Of a stretch of DNA of 29,159 bases, positions 1-7,722 are shown in pieces (position 1 is the first letter of the stretch; each line of letters opens with the position of its first letter). The stretch covers positions 1 through 29,159 of the forward strand of contig JBGVIB010000045.1 in assembly GCA_045122835.1 (NCBI GenBank). The letters are read 5' to 3'. The position numbers and the translations under genes were made by a program. This DNA comes from JBGVMW01 sp045122835 (lineage in GTDB: Bacteria; Bacillota; Clostridia; Lachnospirales; Lachnospiraceae). The notes under the pieces are model-generated. The model was given only the letters and a program-made list of their open reading frames with translations. It was not told the origin of the DNA and made no database searches.

Positions 1-192
1 GTGGAGGTGAAATCCACTCCCTAGGGAGACTTAGGCATGAGGGCCACACCCCGAATGTCTTAGTCGTACTTGGGAGTTAGTTCACCGGAACGTTGGCTTC
101 GGTCTGCGTGGAATATGCCATGCCAGCAAGCGGCTCTCCTGCAGTGTAAGTCTGAGTTTACCCTGGGAGCCCCTTCTGCCAATTCACGGACG
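1..192. other. GC-rich structured segment, probable mobile-element edge or structured RNA
   Basis: This segment is much richer in G+C than its surroundings and folds well on the plus strand. Positions 2-20 can form a GTGGA/TCCAC hairpin. The segment near 28-60 pairs GACTTAGGCAT with ATGTCTTAGTC, with one mismatch. CTCCC plus AGGG near 17-27 can pair with CCCT plus GGGAG near 160-168 and close the structure. Frame 1 reads VEVKSTP and stops at 22-24, which could be the last codons of a truncated gene. An RNA overlapping and following the 3' end of a gene is the layout of a TnpB-type omega RNA in IS200/IS605 elements, but I cannot identify the family from the sequence. A free-standing structured RNA is the alternative. 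Confidence 0.35.
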
Positions 193-277
193 GGTAACGA
201 ATATGATACAACAATTACACAAACCAGAATTTTTTACACAATTCAATAAATTCTCCCAAACACTACAACTCCATAGC

Positions 278-314
278 AAAAAATCTCCGGCTCAAACGAA
301 CCAGAGATTTTTTT
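278..314 (-). terminator. Rho-independent terminator of the LCP gene
   Basis: AAATCTC-GG and CC-GAGATTT form a stem around a 10-nt loop, with A and T tracts on both sides. It lies 30 bp past the LCP stop codon and could work in both directions. Confidence 0.75.
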
Positions 315-344
315 CATTCTAATATAATATCCAAATCATCCCAT

Positions 345-1853
345 CTACCAGCATTCCATTAACTTCCTACTGCCACCATCCGGCACTTCCGTGCTTTCGG
401 ATACCACATCGCCATCCTCTACCTGTTGCATCATAATTTTTGCCTGCTCCACCGTATCGTAGTTAGGAATCATTACGTAAGTTCTCTTTTTTCTGCTGGA
501 ATAACATGTCTTCTTTGAACCACTGCCAGTAGTCTGATAGGTAACCACATTCCATCCTTTTCCGCTCTCAAGCTGCTGCTTTACCAGACCACCTATCATG
601 CCATCCGACATATTCGTCTGAAAGCTTCCGGCAATACTGTTCATTACGTCTGCATAATTTAACAGTAAATCTGAAGACAGCGCCTTTTTAATAATCGCCT
701 GAATCACCGCCATCTGGTTCCTTCCACGCTGTAAGTCCCCATCTTTAAATGCATAACGCTCTCTGGCAAATGCTAAGGCTCTTTCTCCATTCAGATGATT
801 TACACCTTGAATATACGAATCTCCTGTAATGGCAGTAAATGCATTTTCCGAATTCACATTAATACCACCTAATGAATCTACAATATCCATAAATCCAGAA
901 AAATTCAATCTTACATAATAATCAATTTCCATATCATACAAAAGTTCTAACGTATCCATGGATACATCAATTCCATAAATACCTGCGTGCGTCAACTTAT
1001 CCTCTCTGCCATTTGAAATAGATAACGGAACATAATAATCACGAGGAGTAGATAACAACAACACCTGATGTGTTTTTGTATTTACAGTAGCAATAATATT
1101 TACATCACTTCTATCCTTAGTAGTAACCGGACCGTAGGTATCAATTCCACTGATGAACACACTAAAAGTTTCCGGCACATAACCACCTTGAATTTCCTTT
1201 GCTTTATCCTCATTACTTACTACAATCTCCGTCTCTACCTGACGGTCAGAAATAATCTTAAGCTTTGTAGTAAATGTTTCATAACCTTCAATATCATCTA
1301 ACATAGACATATAACCTACATTAATAAGTATGGCCTGAATAGAACCATTCTGTATAGCATCTGCCAAATCAGTAACTGTATCATATTCTTTTATATTAAG
1401 TTCAACTGACAGTTCGTCTTCTAATGACTGCACTACTTCATCTGTACTTTGCCGTTCTCCCGCTGCTAGAATTCCAAACTGATAACCTGCTACATCCTCT
1501 ACCGTCTCTGCTTTGTCTTCATTTAGTACATACAAATTAATGGTATCCACCTGTACCGTTACGTTCGTAACCTGATCTAACATCCAATTGGTATGGTACA
1601 ACATGTAATTACCATACCCCATTCCTAATGTTAATATCGCTGATAGAATCATTGCTATAATTCCCGTGACCTTGTTCCTCTGGGAAATAATAATAACTAG
1701 CAGTAAAATTAGTAATAGAACCGCTCCAATCACCAGATACCCTACAGGAATCATCTGTGTAATCGCTAGCTGGACAATCAATGCAATCATGACAATAAAT
1801 TGAATGGCAGCAAGTACATATGCCATTATTTTTCGTATAGAAAATTTTTTCAT
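345..1853 (-). CDS. LCP (LytR-CpsA-Psr) family cell-wall polymer transferase
   Basis: LCP proteins attach undecaprenyl-linked glycopolymers (teichoic-acid-like or capsular) to peptidoglycan on the outer face of the membrane. The start chosen is the ATG at 1853, with GGAG at 1860-1863; the frame stays open upstream only because it runs into the MITE at 1884-2017. The product is 502 residues. Three membrane segments lie at about 12-30, 36-57 and 64-82. Residues 105-230 resemble a periplasmic solute-binding fold. The LCP catalytic domain spans about 235-395, with RSDVN (248-252), STPRD (268-272) and FARERY followed by RGRNQ (362-380), the arginine/aspartate set that binds the pyrophosphate lipid. 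A short soluble tail follows. LCP assignment is firm; the polymer it transfers is unknown. Confidence 0.9.
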   Translation of the reverse strand: MKKFSIRKIMAYVLAAIQFIVMIALIVQLAITQMIPVGYLVIGAVLLLILLLVIIISQRNKVTGIIAMILSAILTLGMGYGNYMLYHTNWMLDQVTNVTVQVDTINLYVLNEDKAETVEDVAGYQFGILAAGERQSTDEVVQSLEDELSVELNIKEYDTVTDLADAIQNGSIQAILINVGYMSMLDDIEGYETFTTKLKIISDRQVETEIVVSNEDKAKEIQGGYVPETFSVFISGIDTYGPVTTKDRSDVNIIATVNTKTHQVLLLSTPRDYYVPLSISNGREDKLTHAGIYGIDVSMDTLELLYDMEIDYYVRLNFSGFMDIVDSLGGINVNSENAFTAITGDSYIQGVNHLNGERALAFARERYAFKDGDLQRGRNQMAVIQAIIKKALSSDLLLNYADVMNSIAGSFQTNMSDGMIGGLVKQQLESGKGWNVVTYQTTGSGSKKTCYSSRKKRTYVMIPNYDTVEQAKIMMQQVEDGDVVSESTEVPDGGSRKLMECW

Positions 1854-1883
1854 AGCTATCTCCATTATAATTGTAAAATCAGG

Positions 1884-2017
1884 GTAACTATTCAGAACAG
1901 GACTGTGCTGAACTGCACAGTCCGTATGAAAACGTAGTGGCAGCAGGCCAAAATCCATCACCGTAGGTGATTCTGCATGGATTTTGGCTCGTAACTATGA
2001 GGGTACTGAATAGTTAC
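1884..2017. mobile_element. MITE copy A, 134 bp, with 8-bp target duplication
   Basis: Perfect 12-bp terminal inverted repeats, GTAACTATTCAG at 1884-1895 and CTGAATAGTTAC at 2006-2017, are bounded by the direct repeat AAATCAGG at 1876-1883 and 2018-2025. Inside are a 9-bp hairpin (GGACTGTGC/GCACAGTCC) and a 12-bp stem (GCCAAAATCCAT/ATGGATTTTGGC) holding a nested ATCACC/GGTGAT hairpin. The sequence is base-for-base identical to 11849-11982. There is no transposase, so it must be moved in trans. It sits about 30 bp upstream of the LCP start and probably separates that gene from its original promoter. Confidence 0.9.
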
Positions 2018-2084
2018 AAATCAGGATACTGTCATAGCAGCTTATCTGATGTCATGGCAGTTCGCATCTTATCATTAAATTCTT

Positions 2085-2165
2085 GTAACTATTCAACATC
2101 CTCTGCTTTTTCATACAGACTATACAGTATAATACCACACTGTTTTGAACAGTCGCCAAATCCTT
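2085..2165. repeat. Decayed MITE-like end
   Basis: GTAACTATTCAA at 2085-2096 matches 11 of 12 bases of the MITE terminus. Read on the minus strand, the adjoining sequence keeps GTATGAAAA and an ACTGT/ACAGT hairpin as in the full copies. No second terminus is seen, so it is a fragment or an old rearranged copy. Confidence 0.35.
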
Positions 2166-2261
2166 ACTTATTCTACTTTAAATGAAAGCATCTGGCAACT
2201 CCATTCTTGCAGATTTTAGAAATATTTATGAAGTTATTCTTTACTTCATAAATAAAACCCT

Positions 2262-2290
2262 TTGCAGACAAACACTTTTTCATTTATACT
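2262..2290 (+). promoter_or_regulatory. Promoter of the DUF4317 gene
   Basis: TTGCAG (2262-2267) and TATACT (2285-2290) are separated by 17 bp. Transcription from here would give a leader of about 180 nt before the start codon. Confidence 0.55.
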
Positions 2291-2296
2291 TAGTAT

Positions 2297-2479
2297 TAAA
2301 ATTAAGTACTAGTGTACCGGCACATTCATTTTTGACTTAGCTGTGCTTCATATATTGTCACTGTGCAAGGCGTAGCGGTGACTACGTAGACTGACAACAA
2401 CGCCACAGGTGACAAGACAGGCAGTGCAGTTAGCTTAACTATTAATGTGTCAGTACACTGGTTACAGAAAGGACTTCCC
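2297..2479 (+). promoter_or_regulatory. Long structured 5' leader of the DUF4317 gene
   Basis: The leader is more GC-rich than the flanking sequence and has rival pairings. GTCAC at 2357-2361 can pair with GTGAC at 2378-2382, while the longer TTGTCAC at 2355-2361 can pair with GTGACAA at 2409-2415, so the two stems exclude each other. AAAGGA at 2468-2473 is the ribosome site. It matches no riboswitch class that I recognise. Confidence 0.35.
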
Positions 2480-3709
2480 ATGACAAAAAAAGATATATTA
2501 GAATTAAAACGACGTTTCACAAAAAACAATTGCACCTTCACCAGAATGTGTGGCTGCTATATTGATGCAGATAAAAATAAAATTGTAGACATTGGAGAAA
2601 CCTTCTTAAATTTAGAAGATGAAGAGTTGTATAAATATTTAGAGATTGCCAAAAAAACCTTATCCGGTACAGTAGGCAACAACCTGCTGTCCTTGGAATT
2701 TCCTCTTGAAGAGGAAGAATCTGGGGGCAAGCAGCAGTTTTTATTAGGATTACGGGAAAGCCGCCTAAAAAACCCGGATTTACTTGACAGACTGTATGAC
2801 TTAATTATTGAAAATTATGACTATGCCGGTAATTTCTTAATCCTGATTTTCCATGATGCCTATGATGTCATTACAAAGACAAGTGATAATGGAAAATTAG
2901 ATGAATCTGAGGAAGTATTTGAATATCTCTTATGTGCCATCTGCCCTGTGACCTTAACCAAACCGGGACTTGGCTACAGAGAAGATGAACACCGAATCGG
3001 CCCTAGAATTCGTGACTGGGTAGTTGGCGCACCAGATGCCGGATTTATTTTCCCGGCATTTTCTGAACGCAGCACGGATATCCACTCTACCATCTTCTAC
3101 ACAAAGGACGCCAAAAATCCTCATGCTGAACTAATGGCAGGTGGTCTTGGCTGTATTCCAAAGCGTACAGCTACGGAGCAGAAACAGGCATTCCAGTCTA
3201 TTGTAGATACTATTTTACCAGAGGAGGACGATTCTAATACCCTGTTAAAAATGGATTTACAAGACAATCTGTATGGTATGGCAGAAGAATTTGCACTTAC
3301 CCATGAAGGAGATGAAGAAGCTACGCTCCTTTTAAATCAAGAGACTCTTAAAAATCTTATGGAAGAAAGTGGCGTACCGGAAGAAAAAGCTGCAAAATTT
3401 GAAAACTCTTACATAGAAGAATTTGGTGATACTGTACCTACAGTAGAAAGCTTAGTAGATACCAAAGCGGTAGCTGCCAACGCAGAGCGCCGTGAAAAAA
3501 TAGAACTCATTCAACAGGTAGAACATCTACGACAACAGTTAGATGACAATCCTGTAGATGATGTAAAAACCTATGATGTAGTATTACGTGTCAAACCAGA
3601 AAAAGTATCTCAGATTTCTTCCCGTGTGATAGAAGGTAAAAAATGCCTTGTCATTCCAATGGAAGAAAACGAGCATGCAGCCGTAAATGGCGTAAATACA
3701 ACTGTTTAA
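2480..3709 (+). CDS. DUF4317 domain-containing protein
   Basis: The product is 409 residues, soluble and acidic, with no signal peptide or membrane segment. The ATG at 2480 has AAAGGA six bases upstream; the earlier in-frame ATG at 2447 has no ribosome site. The N-terminus (MTKKDILELKRRF, then a CGCYID segment) is characteristic of DUF4317, a family common in Lachnospiraceae and Ruminococcaceae. The C-terminal third, after about residue 290, is rich in Glu and Lys and predicted mostly helical, ending in a compact beta-containing segment. No catalytic motif is apparent and the family has no established function that I know of. It is a single-gene unit with its own promoter and a strong terminator. 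Confidence 0.8.
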   Translation: MTKKDILELKRRFTKNNCTFTRMCGCYIDADKNKIVDIGETFLNLEDEELYKYLEIAKKTLSGTVGNNLLSLEFPLEEEESGGKQQFLLGLRESRLKNPDLLDRLYDLIIENYDYAGNFLILIFHDAYDVITKTSDNGKLDESEEVFEYLLCAICPVTLTKPGLGYREDEHRIGPRIRDWVVGAPDAGFIFPAFSERSTDIHSTIFYTKDAKNPHAELMAGGLGCIPKRTATEQKQAFQSIVDTILPEEDDSNTLLKMDLQDNLYGMAEEFALTHEGDEEATLLLNQETLKNLMEESGVPEEKAAKFENSYIEEFGDTVPTVESLVDTKAVAANAERREKIELIQQVEHLRQQLDDNPVDDVKTYDVVLRVKPEKVSQISSRVIEGKKCLVIPMEENEHAAVNGVNTTV

Positions 3710-3717
3710 TGAATTAG

Positions 3718-3812
3718 AAAAAGAAGTGGTTCGTGTTTAACTTTCCCCACTCCAATTGCTAACTTTTAGTCTGCTAATTGGAGTGGAGCGAGTTAGCAGC
3801 CACTTCTTTTAT
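3718..3812 (+). terminator. Large hairpin terminator after the DUF4317 gene
   Basis: AAGAAGTGG (3721-3729) pairs with CCACTTCTT (3800-3808), followed by T residues. A second stem inside it pairs CCACTCCAATT with AATTGGAGTGG, giving a long two-tier hairpin. Confidence 0.7.
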
Positions 3813-3824
3813 TATAGTTTATAC

Positions 3825-3852
3825 GCAATTATTCAGTACCATCATAGTTACG
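3825..3852 (-). repeat. Fragment of the MITE right end
   Basis: About 28 bp match the outer right end of the 134-bp MITE in reverse orientation, including TATTCAGTACC and CATAGTTACG, with three mismatches. No other part of the element remains. Confidence 0.5.
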
Positions 3853-3887
3853 TTTACACATAATTTATTTTTTGAAATATATTTTTG

Positions 3888-3948
3888 TTGACAAATCGGT
3901 CTATAGGTTATAAACTAAAATAAAGATGCGGTTTATAGACAATAAACC
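3888..3948 (+). promoter_or_regulatory. Promoter with two BlaI-type operators
   Basis: TTGACA (3888-3893) and TAAACT (3911-3916) are spaced by 17 bp. Two 19-bp dyads share one design, a 7-bp arm, 5-bp spacer and 7-bp arm: GGTCTAT-AGGTT-ATAAACT (3898-3916) lies over the core promoter, and GGTTTAT-AGACA-ATAAACC (3930-3948), with perfect arms, lies just downstream. Their centres are 32 bp apart, about three helical turns. The position implies autorepression by the BlaI-like product of the next gene. Confidence 0.65.
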
Positions 3949-4010
3949 ATATCATGCTTATGAAAGTACCAACCATCCATAAATGGTGAACAAGAGAAGG
4001 GAGTTACATT

Positions 4011-4370
4011 ATGAACGAAACAAAACTAGGGGCAATCGAATCCCGATTTGCTGATATCATATGGGAACATGAACCCATTCCATCTGGGGAACTGGTAAAA
4101 CTCTGCGCCAGCGAACTTACCTGGAAAAAATCAACTACCTACACCGTTCTTCGCAAATTATGTGATCGGGGCATTTTCCAAAATGTAGATGGAGTCGTAA
4201 GCTCCGTGATATCAAAAGATGATTTTTATGCCATTCAGAGCGAAGAATTTGTAAAAGAAGCATTCCATGGTTCCCTACCAGCATTTTTAGCCGCCTTCAC
4301 TTCCAGAAACCGGTTATCCGATCAGGAAGTGTTGGAATTAGAGCAACTGATTAAAAAGAACAGGAGGTGA
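4011..4370 (+). CDS. BlaI/MecI-type penicillinase repressor homologue
   Basis: A 119-residue DNA-binding repressor of the BlaI/MecI family. The N-terminal winged helix-turn-helix occupies about residues 5-75, with a recognition-helix segment around KKSTTYTVLRKLCDRG. The C-terminal helices would form the dimer arm. In known systems the partner membrane protease senses a signal and leads to cleavage of the repressor, freeing the operator. GGGAG at 4000-4004 is the ribosome site. The stop codon lies within the ribosome-binding region of the next gene, so the two are co-transcribed and probably translationally coupled. No beta-lactamase or other obvious target follows, so regulated genes beyond this operon may lie elsewhere. 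Confidence 0.85.
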   Translation: MNETKLGAIESRFADIIWEHEPIPSGELVKLCASELTWKKSTTYTVLRKLCDRGIFQNVDGVVSSVISKDDFYAIQSEEFVKEAFHGSLPAFLAAFTSRNRLSDQEVLELEQLIKKNRR

Positions 4371-4375
4371 TTCTC

Positions 4376-6325
4376 ATGCAGAATATTTTATTTTCCGGCA
4401 TATTGCAAATGAGCCTGACCGCCAGCTTTGTAATTGTAGTTGTACTAGTATGCAGAGTATTATTAAAAAAGGCTCCAAAGATTTTTACTTATGCCTTATG
4501 GGGCGTAGTGTTATTTAGGCTGCTGTGTCCAGTATCCATTGACTTGCCATTTTCATTTGTGCCAAACACAGTAACAGAACGAACTGCATTGGAACAGACA
4601 CCAGTAACATCTGACAGGAAAGCAGCAAAGACCATATCCTTACAATATTGGGGAACACATTCTCCTGCTATAAACGCAAACACTTCACAGAAAAATACCG
4701 CTGACAGCATGTCAAAAACTACCATTTCCGATTCACATGTCACCTACGAAACAGTGCTTCCGGTACTAGCTAATATCTGGCTTGCAGGCATTGGCATTAT
4801 GCTTATCTACAGTGTATTTTCTCTATTGAGATTAAAAAGAAGGTTAATTGGAAGTGTGCCATATAATCCTGAGGAACGGATTTATCTTTCCGATTATATT
4901 GAAACGCCATTTGTTATCGGACTATTTAGACCAAGAATCTATCTGCCATCTCACTTAAATGATACGGAGATAGCATATATTCTTCTTCATGAAAAGCATC
5001 ACATTTACCGGAAAGATCATTTGGTAAAAACACTCGCTTATGGAGCATTAATTCTTCACTGGTTTAATCCTCTAGCATGGGCAGCCTTTATTTTATCTGG
5101 AAAAGATATGGAGATGAGCTGTGACGAAGCGGTAATGAAAAAGATGGGTGGTGAAATATGCGAAACATACTCTACCCTGCTTCTTCGGTTAGCTACCGGC
5201 AAAACCATCATTTCCCCTGCGCCTCTTGCCTTTGGAGAAGGTGATACCAAAGCTCGTATTCACAATATTTTGAATTGGAAAAAACCTTCCCGATGGGTTA
5301 TGGTTTTAGCGACACTGGTATGTACGGTAACAGCCCTTGGATGTGCTGCAAATGCGAAGGAATCAGGTACAGCTATCCTTCAGACTTTTGAAAAAAATGA
5401 GTATATCGATGCATATGAAGAATATATCACTAGTTCAGCACCTTTTGAAGATATTGATTTGGGTGCACATATCAATCCATATGAAGAATATATCACCACT
5501 ACCTACTATAAAATGAGTGATGGTACATGGACCGCAGATGTGGAAGATGCGACTGGAAATATGGAAACACGTACTTACAAATACCGTCTTGTAATGCATG
5601 GAACAATGCCGAATGCGGCAGTAGACAGTAATTATATTTTATTAAGCAATAAAAAGAATATCACCTTCCAGCAGACATGGATGGCAAGCGGACTCAGCAG
5701 CAATTCTAATGATTATTTTGATTCTAAGGAAACTATAATTGTGTCCTCCTGGTTAGGCGAGTTAGAATCTGAACATCCAGAAAGAGATAAGGATACCATT
5801 TACATTATAGATTCAGAATACAGTGATGGTGATGCGGATGTGAATCTTGACATTGCATCTTCTGTCCCTATTCTTTTTCGGTCAGATATTCCTGGTATTC
5901 CAGCTATTAAGGATATGCTGATTTCTAAGGTACCTACAAATGAATTTGATGTTATTATTTGCCTGCCTGATAATTCTAACTGGATTAAAAACACAGAGTA
6001 TGTACAGAACACTTATAAATGCCTAGAAATTTCTTATCTGGATAATCTGGCAAAGGCGGATTGTACTTTATTAGGTATGAAGGATGGAACCATCGATCTT
6101 GGTGAGTATGACTTTGATGATACCTTAACAGAGCAATGGGAAGGAAAGACATATTCAAACCAACTGGTGTCTGTAACGGTTCAGCAAACTGCAGATTACA
6201 AAACTGCTGTGGTTTCCTGGAGTTATAACGAGTATGAGTTTGCTATCTTTGGAACTAGCTTAGGTGGGGATTTAGATACTTCGTATCTTGCTAAGACAGC
6301 ATTGTATGCTATTAAAAGTTTATAA
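4376..6325 (+). CDS. M56-family BlaR1-like sensor metalloprotease
   Basis: A 649-residue integral membrane zinc protease, partner of the upstream repressor. The ATG at 4376 follows AGGAGG at 4362-4367 with ideal spacing; a GTG at 4367 is less likely. Membrane segments are at about 4-24, 35-55, 127-150 and 307-325. The M56 active site shows HEKHH at 205-209, and SCDEAV at 248-253 supplies the third-ligand region. After the last membrane segment comes an extracellular domain of about 320 residues with a repeated YEEYIT segment. This region lacks the SxxK/SxN/KTG set of a penicillin-binding sensor, so the ligand is probably not a beta-lactam acylating a serine. The last codons run into a decayed MITE end. 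Confidence 0.85.
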   Translation: MQNILFSGILQMSLTASFVIVVVLVCRVLLKKAPKIFTYALWGVVLFRLLCPVSIDLPFSFVPNTVTERTALEQTPVTSDRKAAKTISLQYWGTHSPAINANTSQKNTADSMSKTTISDSHVTYETVLPVLANIWLAGIGIMLIYSVFSLLRLKRRLIGSVPYNPEERIYLSDYIETPFVIGLFRPRIYLPSHLNDTEIAYILLHEKHHIYRKDHLVKTLAYGALILHWFNPLAWAAFILSGKDMEMSCDEAVMKKMGGEICETYSTLLLRLATGKTIISPAPLAFGEGDTKARIHNILNWKKPSRWVMVLATLVCTVTALGCAANAKESGTAILQTFEKNEYIDAYEEYITSSAPFEDIDLGAHINPYEEYITTTYYKMSDGTWTADVEDATGNMETRTYKYRLVMHGTMPNAAVDSNYILLSNKKNITFQQTWMASGLSSNSNDYFDSKETIIVSSWLGELESEHPERDKDTIYIIDSEYSDGDADVNLDIASSVPILFRSDIPGIPAIKDMLISKVPTNEFDVIICLPDNSNWIKNTEYVQNTYKCLEISYLDNLAKADCTLLGMKDGTIDLGEYDFDDTLTEQWEGKTYSNQLVSVTVQQTADYKTAVVSWSYNEYEFAIFGTSLGGDLDTSYLAKTALYAIKSL

Positions 6326-6392
6326 CTATTCCGTACGGGACTGTGCTGCACTGTATAGTCAGTATGAAACCGTAGTGGTAATAGGCAAAAAT
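6322..6392 (+). repeat. Decayed MITE left half
   Basis: ATAACTATTC, GGGACTGTGCTG, AGTATGAAA and CGTAGTGG occur in the same order as in the full MITE copies, but the right end is missing. The copy begins at the last base of the penultimate codon of the M56 gene, so its terminus supplies the stop codon TAA. Confidence 0.6.
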
Positions 6393-6400
6393 CTATTAAA

Positions 6401-6439
6401 AAAAGAGCCAGCAACTACAATATAGCTACTGGCTCTTTT
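6401..6439. terminator. Bidirectional terminator between the M56 and transaldolase genes
   Basis: AAAGAGCCAG and CTGGCTCTTT are perfectly complementary, with an A tract on the left and a T tract on the right. It serves the convergent genes on either side. Confidence 0.8.
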
Positions 6440-6507
6440 AAATTATATATTTCAGATAAGACATGAGAAGATTATGAAAATCTGCATAATCTTCTTTTTA
6501 TACATTT

Positions 6508-7161
6508 TTATTCCCCAAACACTGCTCTGTAATCAGCCTGGAATCTTGCAATTCCCTGATCTGTTAACGGATGCTTTGTCATCTGCTCAATTACCTTATA
6601 TGGAACTGTTGCAATATCCGCACCTGCTAAAGCACAATCTGTAACATGAATTGGGTTACGCACACTTGCTGCAATGATTTCTGTTTCGATGCAGTAATTT
6701 TCAAATATCTGCACGATATCCTGAATTAACTCAATACCAGGATGGCTGATATCATCCAATCTTCCTAAGAAAGGTGACACATAAGTAGCACCTGCTCTTG
6801 CTGCTAGCAACGCCTGATTTGCAGAGAAAATTAAAGTAACATTTGTCTTAATGCCCTCTTCTGTCAACACCTTTACTGCCTTCAGACCATCTACTGTCAT
6901 AGGAATCTTAACTACCATATTTGGATGAATGGCTGCAATCTCGCGACCTTCTTTTATCATTCCCTCTGCATCCACAGTGGTTGCCTTTACTTCACCGCTG
7001 ATAGGTCCGTCCACAATAGTAGTAATCTCTTTAATTACTTCCTCAAAATCTCTGCCTTCTTTTGCAATCAGGGATGGATTGGTAGTAACACCACAGATAA
7101 CCCCCATATCACCTGCTTTACGAATTTCTTCTACATTAGCTGTATCAATAAAAAATTTCAT
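6508..7161 (-). CDS. tal: Transaldolase, small TalC/FSA-like subfamily
   Basis: A 217-residue class I aldolase of the non-oxidative pentose phosphate pathway, moving a dihydroxyacetone unit between sugar phosphates in the cytoplasm. The N-terminus MKFFIDTANVEEI is typical of the short transaldolase/fructose-6-phosphate aldolase group. Lys85 in VVKIPMT is the Schiff-base lysine. The segment YVSPFLGRLDD carries Phe where fructose-6-phosphate aldolase usually has Tyr, which favours transaldolase activity. GAGGAG precedes the ATG by eight bases. The gene has its own promoter (7203-7231) and terminator (6401-6439). Family assignment is firm; substrate preference is inferred. Confidence 0.92.
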   Translation of the reverse strand: MKFFIDTANVEEIRKAGDMGVICGVTTNPSLIAKEGRDFEEVIKEITTIVDGPISGEVKATTVDAEGMIKEGREIAAIHPNMVVKIPMTVDGLKAVKVLTEEGIKTNVTLIFSANQALLAARAGATYVSPFLGRLDDISHPGIELIQDIVQIFENYCIETEIIAASVRNPIHVTDCALAGADIATVPYKVIEQMTKHPLTDQGIARFQADYRAVFGE

Positions 7162-7202
7162 ACGTTTTCTCTCCTCTTTGGCTTTTTTATATTCTATCTT
7201 CT

Positions 7203-7231
7203 ATGTTATGCTTGTTTGATGTAAAAGTCAA
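7203..7231 (-). promoter_or_regulatory. Promoter of the transaldolase gene
   Basis: On the minus strand TTGACT (7231-7226) and TAACAT (7208-7203) are separated by 17 bp, about 40 bp upstream of the start codon. Confidence 0.5.
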
Positions 7232-7375
7232 CTTAGATTTTCAACAACAGGCCTATGTTATCCATAAAAAAACAATTTATATTGTAATCCTGCACAATCC
7301 ACTTCAATTTTTCCTCTTTCCCATTGCGCATATTTACTAAATTGTTTATTTTTTTCAATTTTTTTAAAAAAAGGG

Positions 7376-7404
7376 TTGCAATTTGTAAATACCTGTACTA
7401 TAAT
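7376..7404 (+). promoter_or_regulatory. Promoter of tRNA-Lys
   Basis: TTGCAA (7376-7381), a 17-bp spacer and a perfect TATAAT (7399-7404) lie 38 bp before the mature tRNA 5' end. Confidence 0.75.
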
Positions 7405-7441
7405 AATCAATGTCGAAAGGACATACAGCTTAATAAAGCGA

Positions 7442-7514
7442 GCGCGATTAGCTCAGTTGGTAGAGCACCTGACTCTTAATCAGGGTGTCCAGGGTTCGAA
7501 CCCCTGATCGCGCA
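7442..7514 (+). tRNA. tRNA-Lys (anticodon CUU)
   Basis: A complete cloverleaf of 73 nt. The acceptor stem pairs GCGCGAT with ATCGCGC and the discriminator is A. The anticodon stem is CCTGA/TCAGG around loop CTCTTAA, with anticodon CTT at 7475-7477. The T arm contains GGTTCGAACCC. CCA is not encoded. Confidence 0.95.
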
Positions 7515-7516
7515 TC

Positions 7517-7560
7517 AAGCACTGTTTTTGGAGATTTAGGCTCTGGGGGCGGTGCTTTTT
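7517..7560 (+). terminator. Terminator after tRNA-Lys
   Basis: AAGCAC pairs with GTGCTT across a long loop and is followed by a T tract. Confidence 0.6.
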
Positions 7561-7675
7561 GTTGCTTGAATATTTTTTACATTCTGGTTGCCCTGCACAA
7601 CCATAGGTTCGTTACTGTTCATTTCGTCCAGTAACGTAAATTCCCTAATTTGGTAAACATTTTTCCCCTACCCTA

Positions 7676-7704
7676 TTGACTTTACTCCCTTTTACCAGTA
7701 TAAT
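7676..7704 (+). promoter_or_regulatory. Promoter of tRNA-Pro
   Basis: TTGACT (7676-7681), a 17-bp spacer and a perfect TATAAT (7699-7704). The preceding stretch 7561-7675 holds only a short CGTTACTG/CAGTAACG inverted repeat. Confidence 0.75.
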
Positions 7705-7722
7705 ATTTATTGTTTGTTGAAA

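Noticed and set aside
1853..1961. A 36-residue N-terminal extension of the LCP protein
   Set aside because: The extra codons come mainly from the MITE read in reverse; the ATG at 1853 has a good ribosome site and is followed by a normal membrane-protein start.
1967..2185. A 72-codon plus-strand ORF
   Set aside because: It starts inside the MITE, has no ribosome site and crosses the decayed repeat at 2085.
6508..7224. Plus-strand ORFs overlapping the transaldolase gene
   Set aside because: They are antisense shadows of a clear coding gene and lack ribosome sites.
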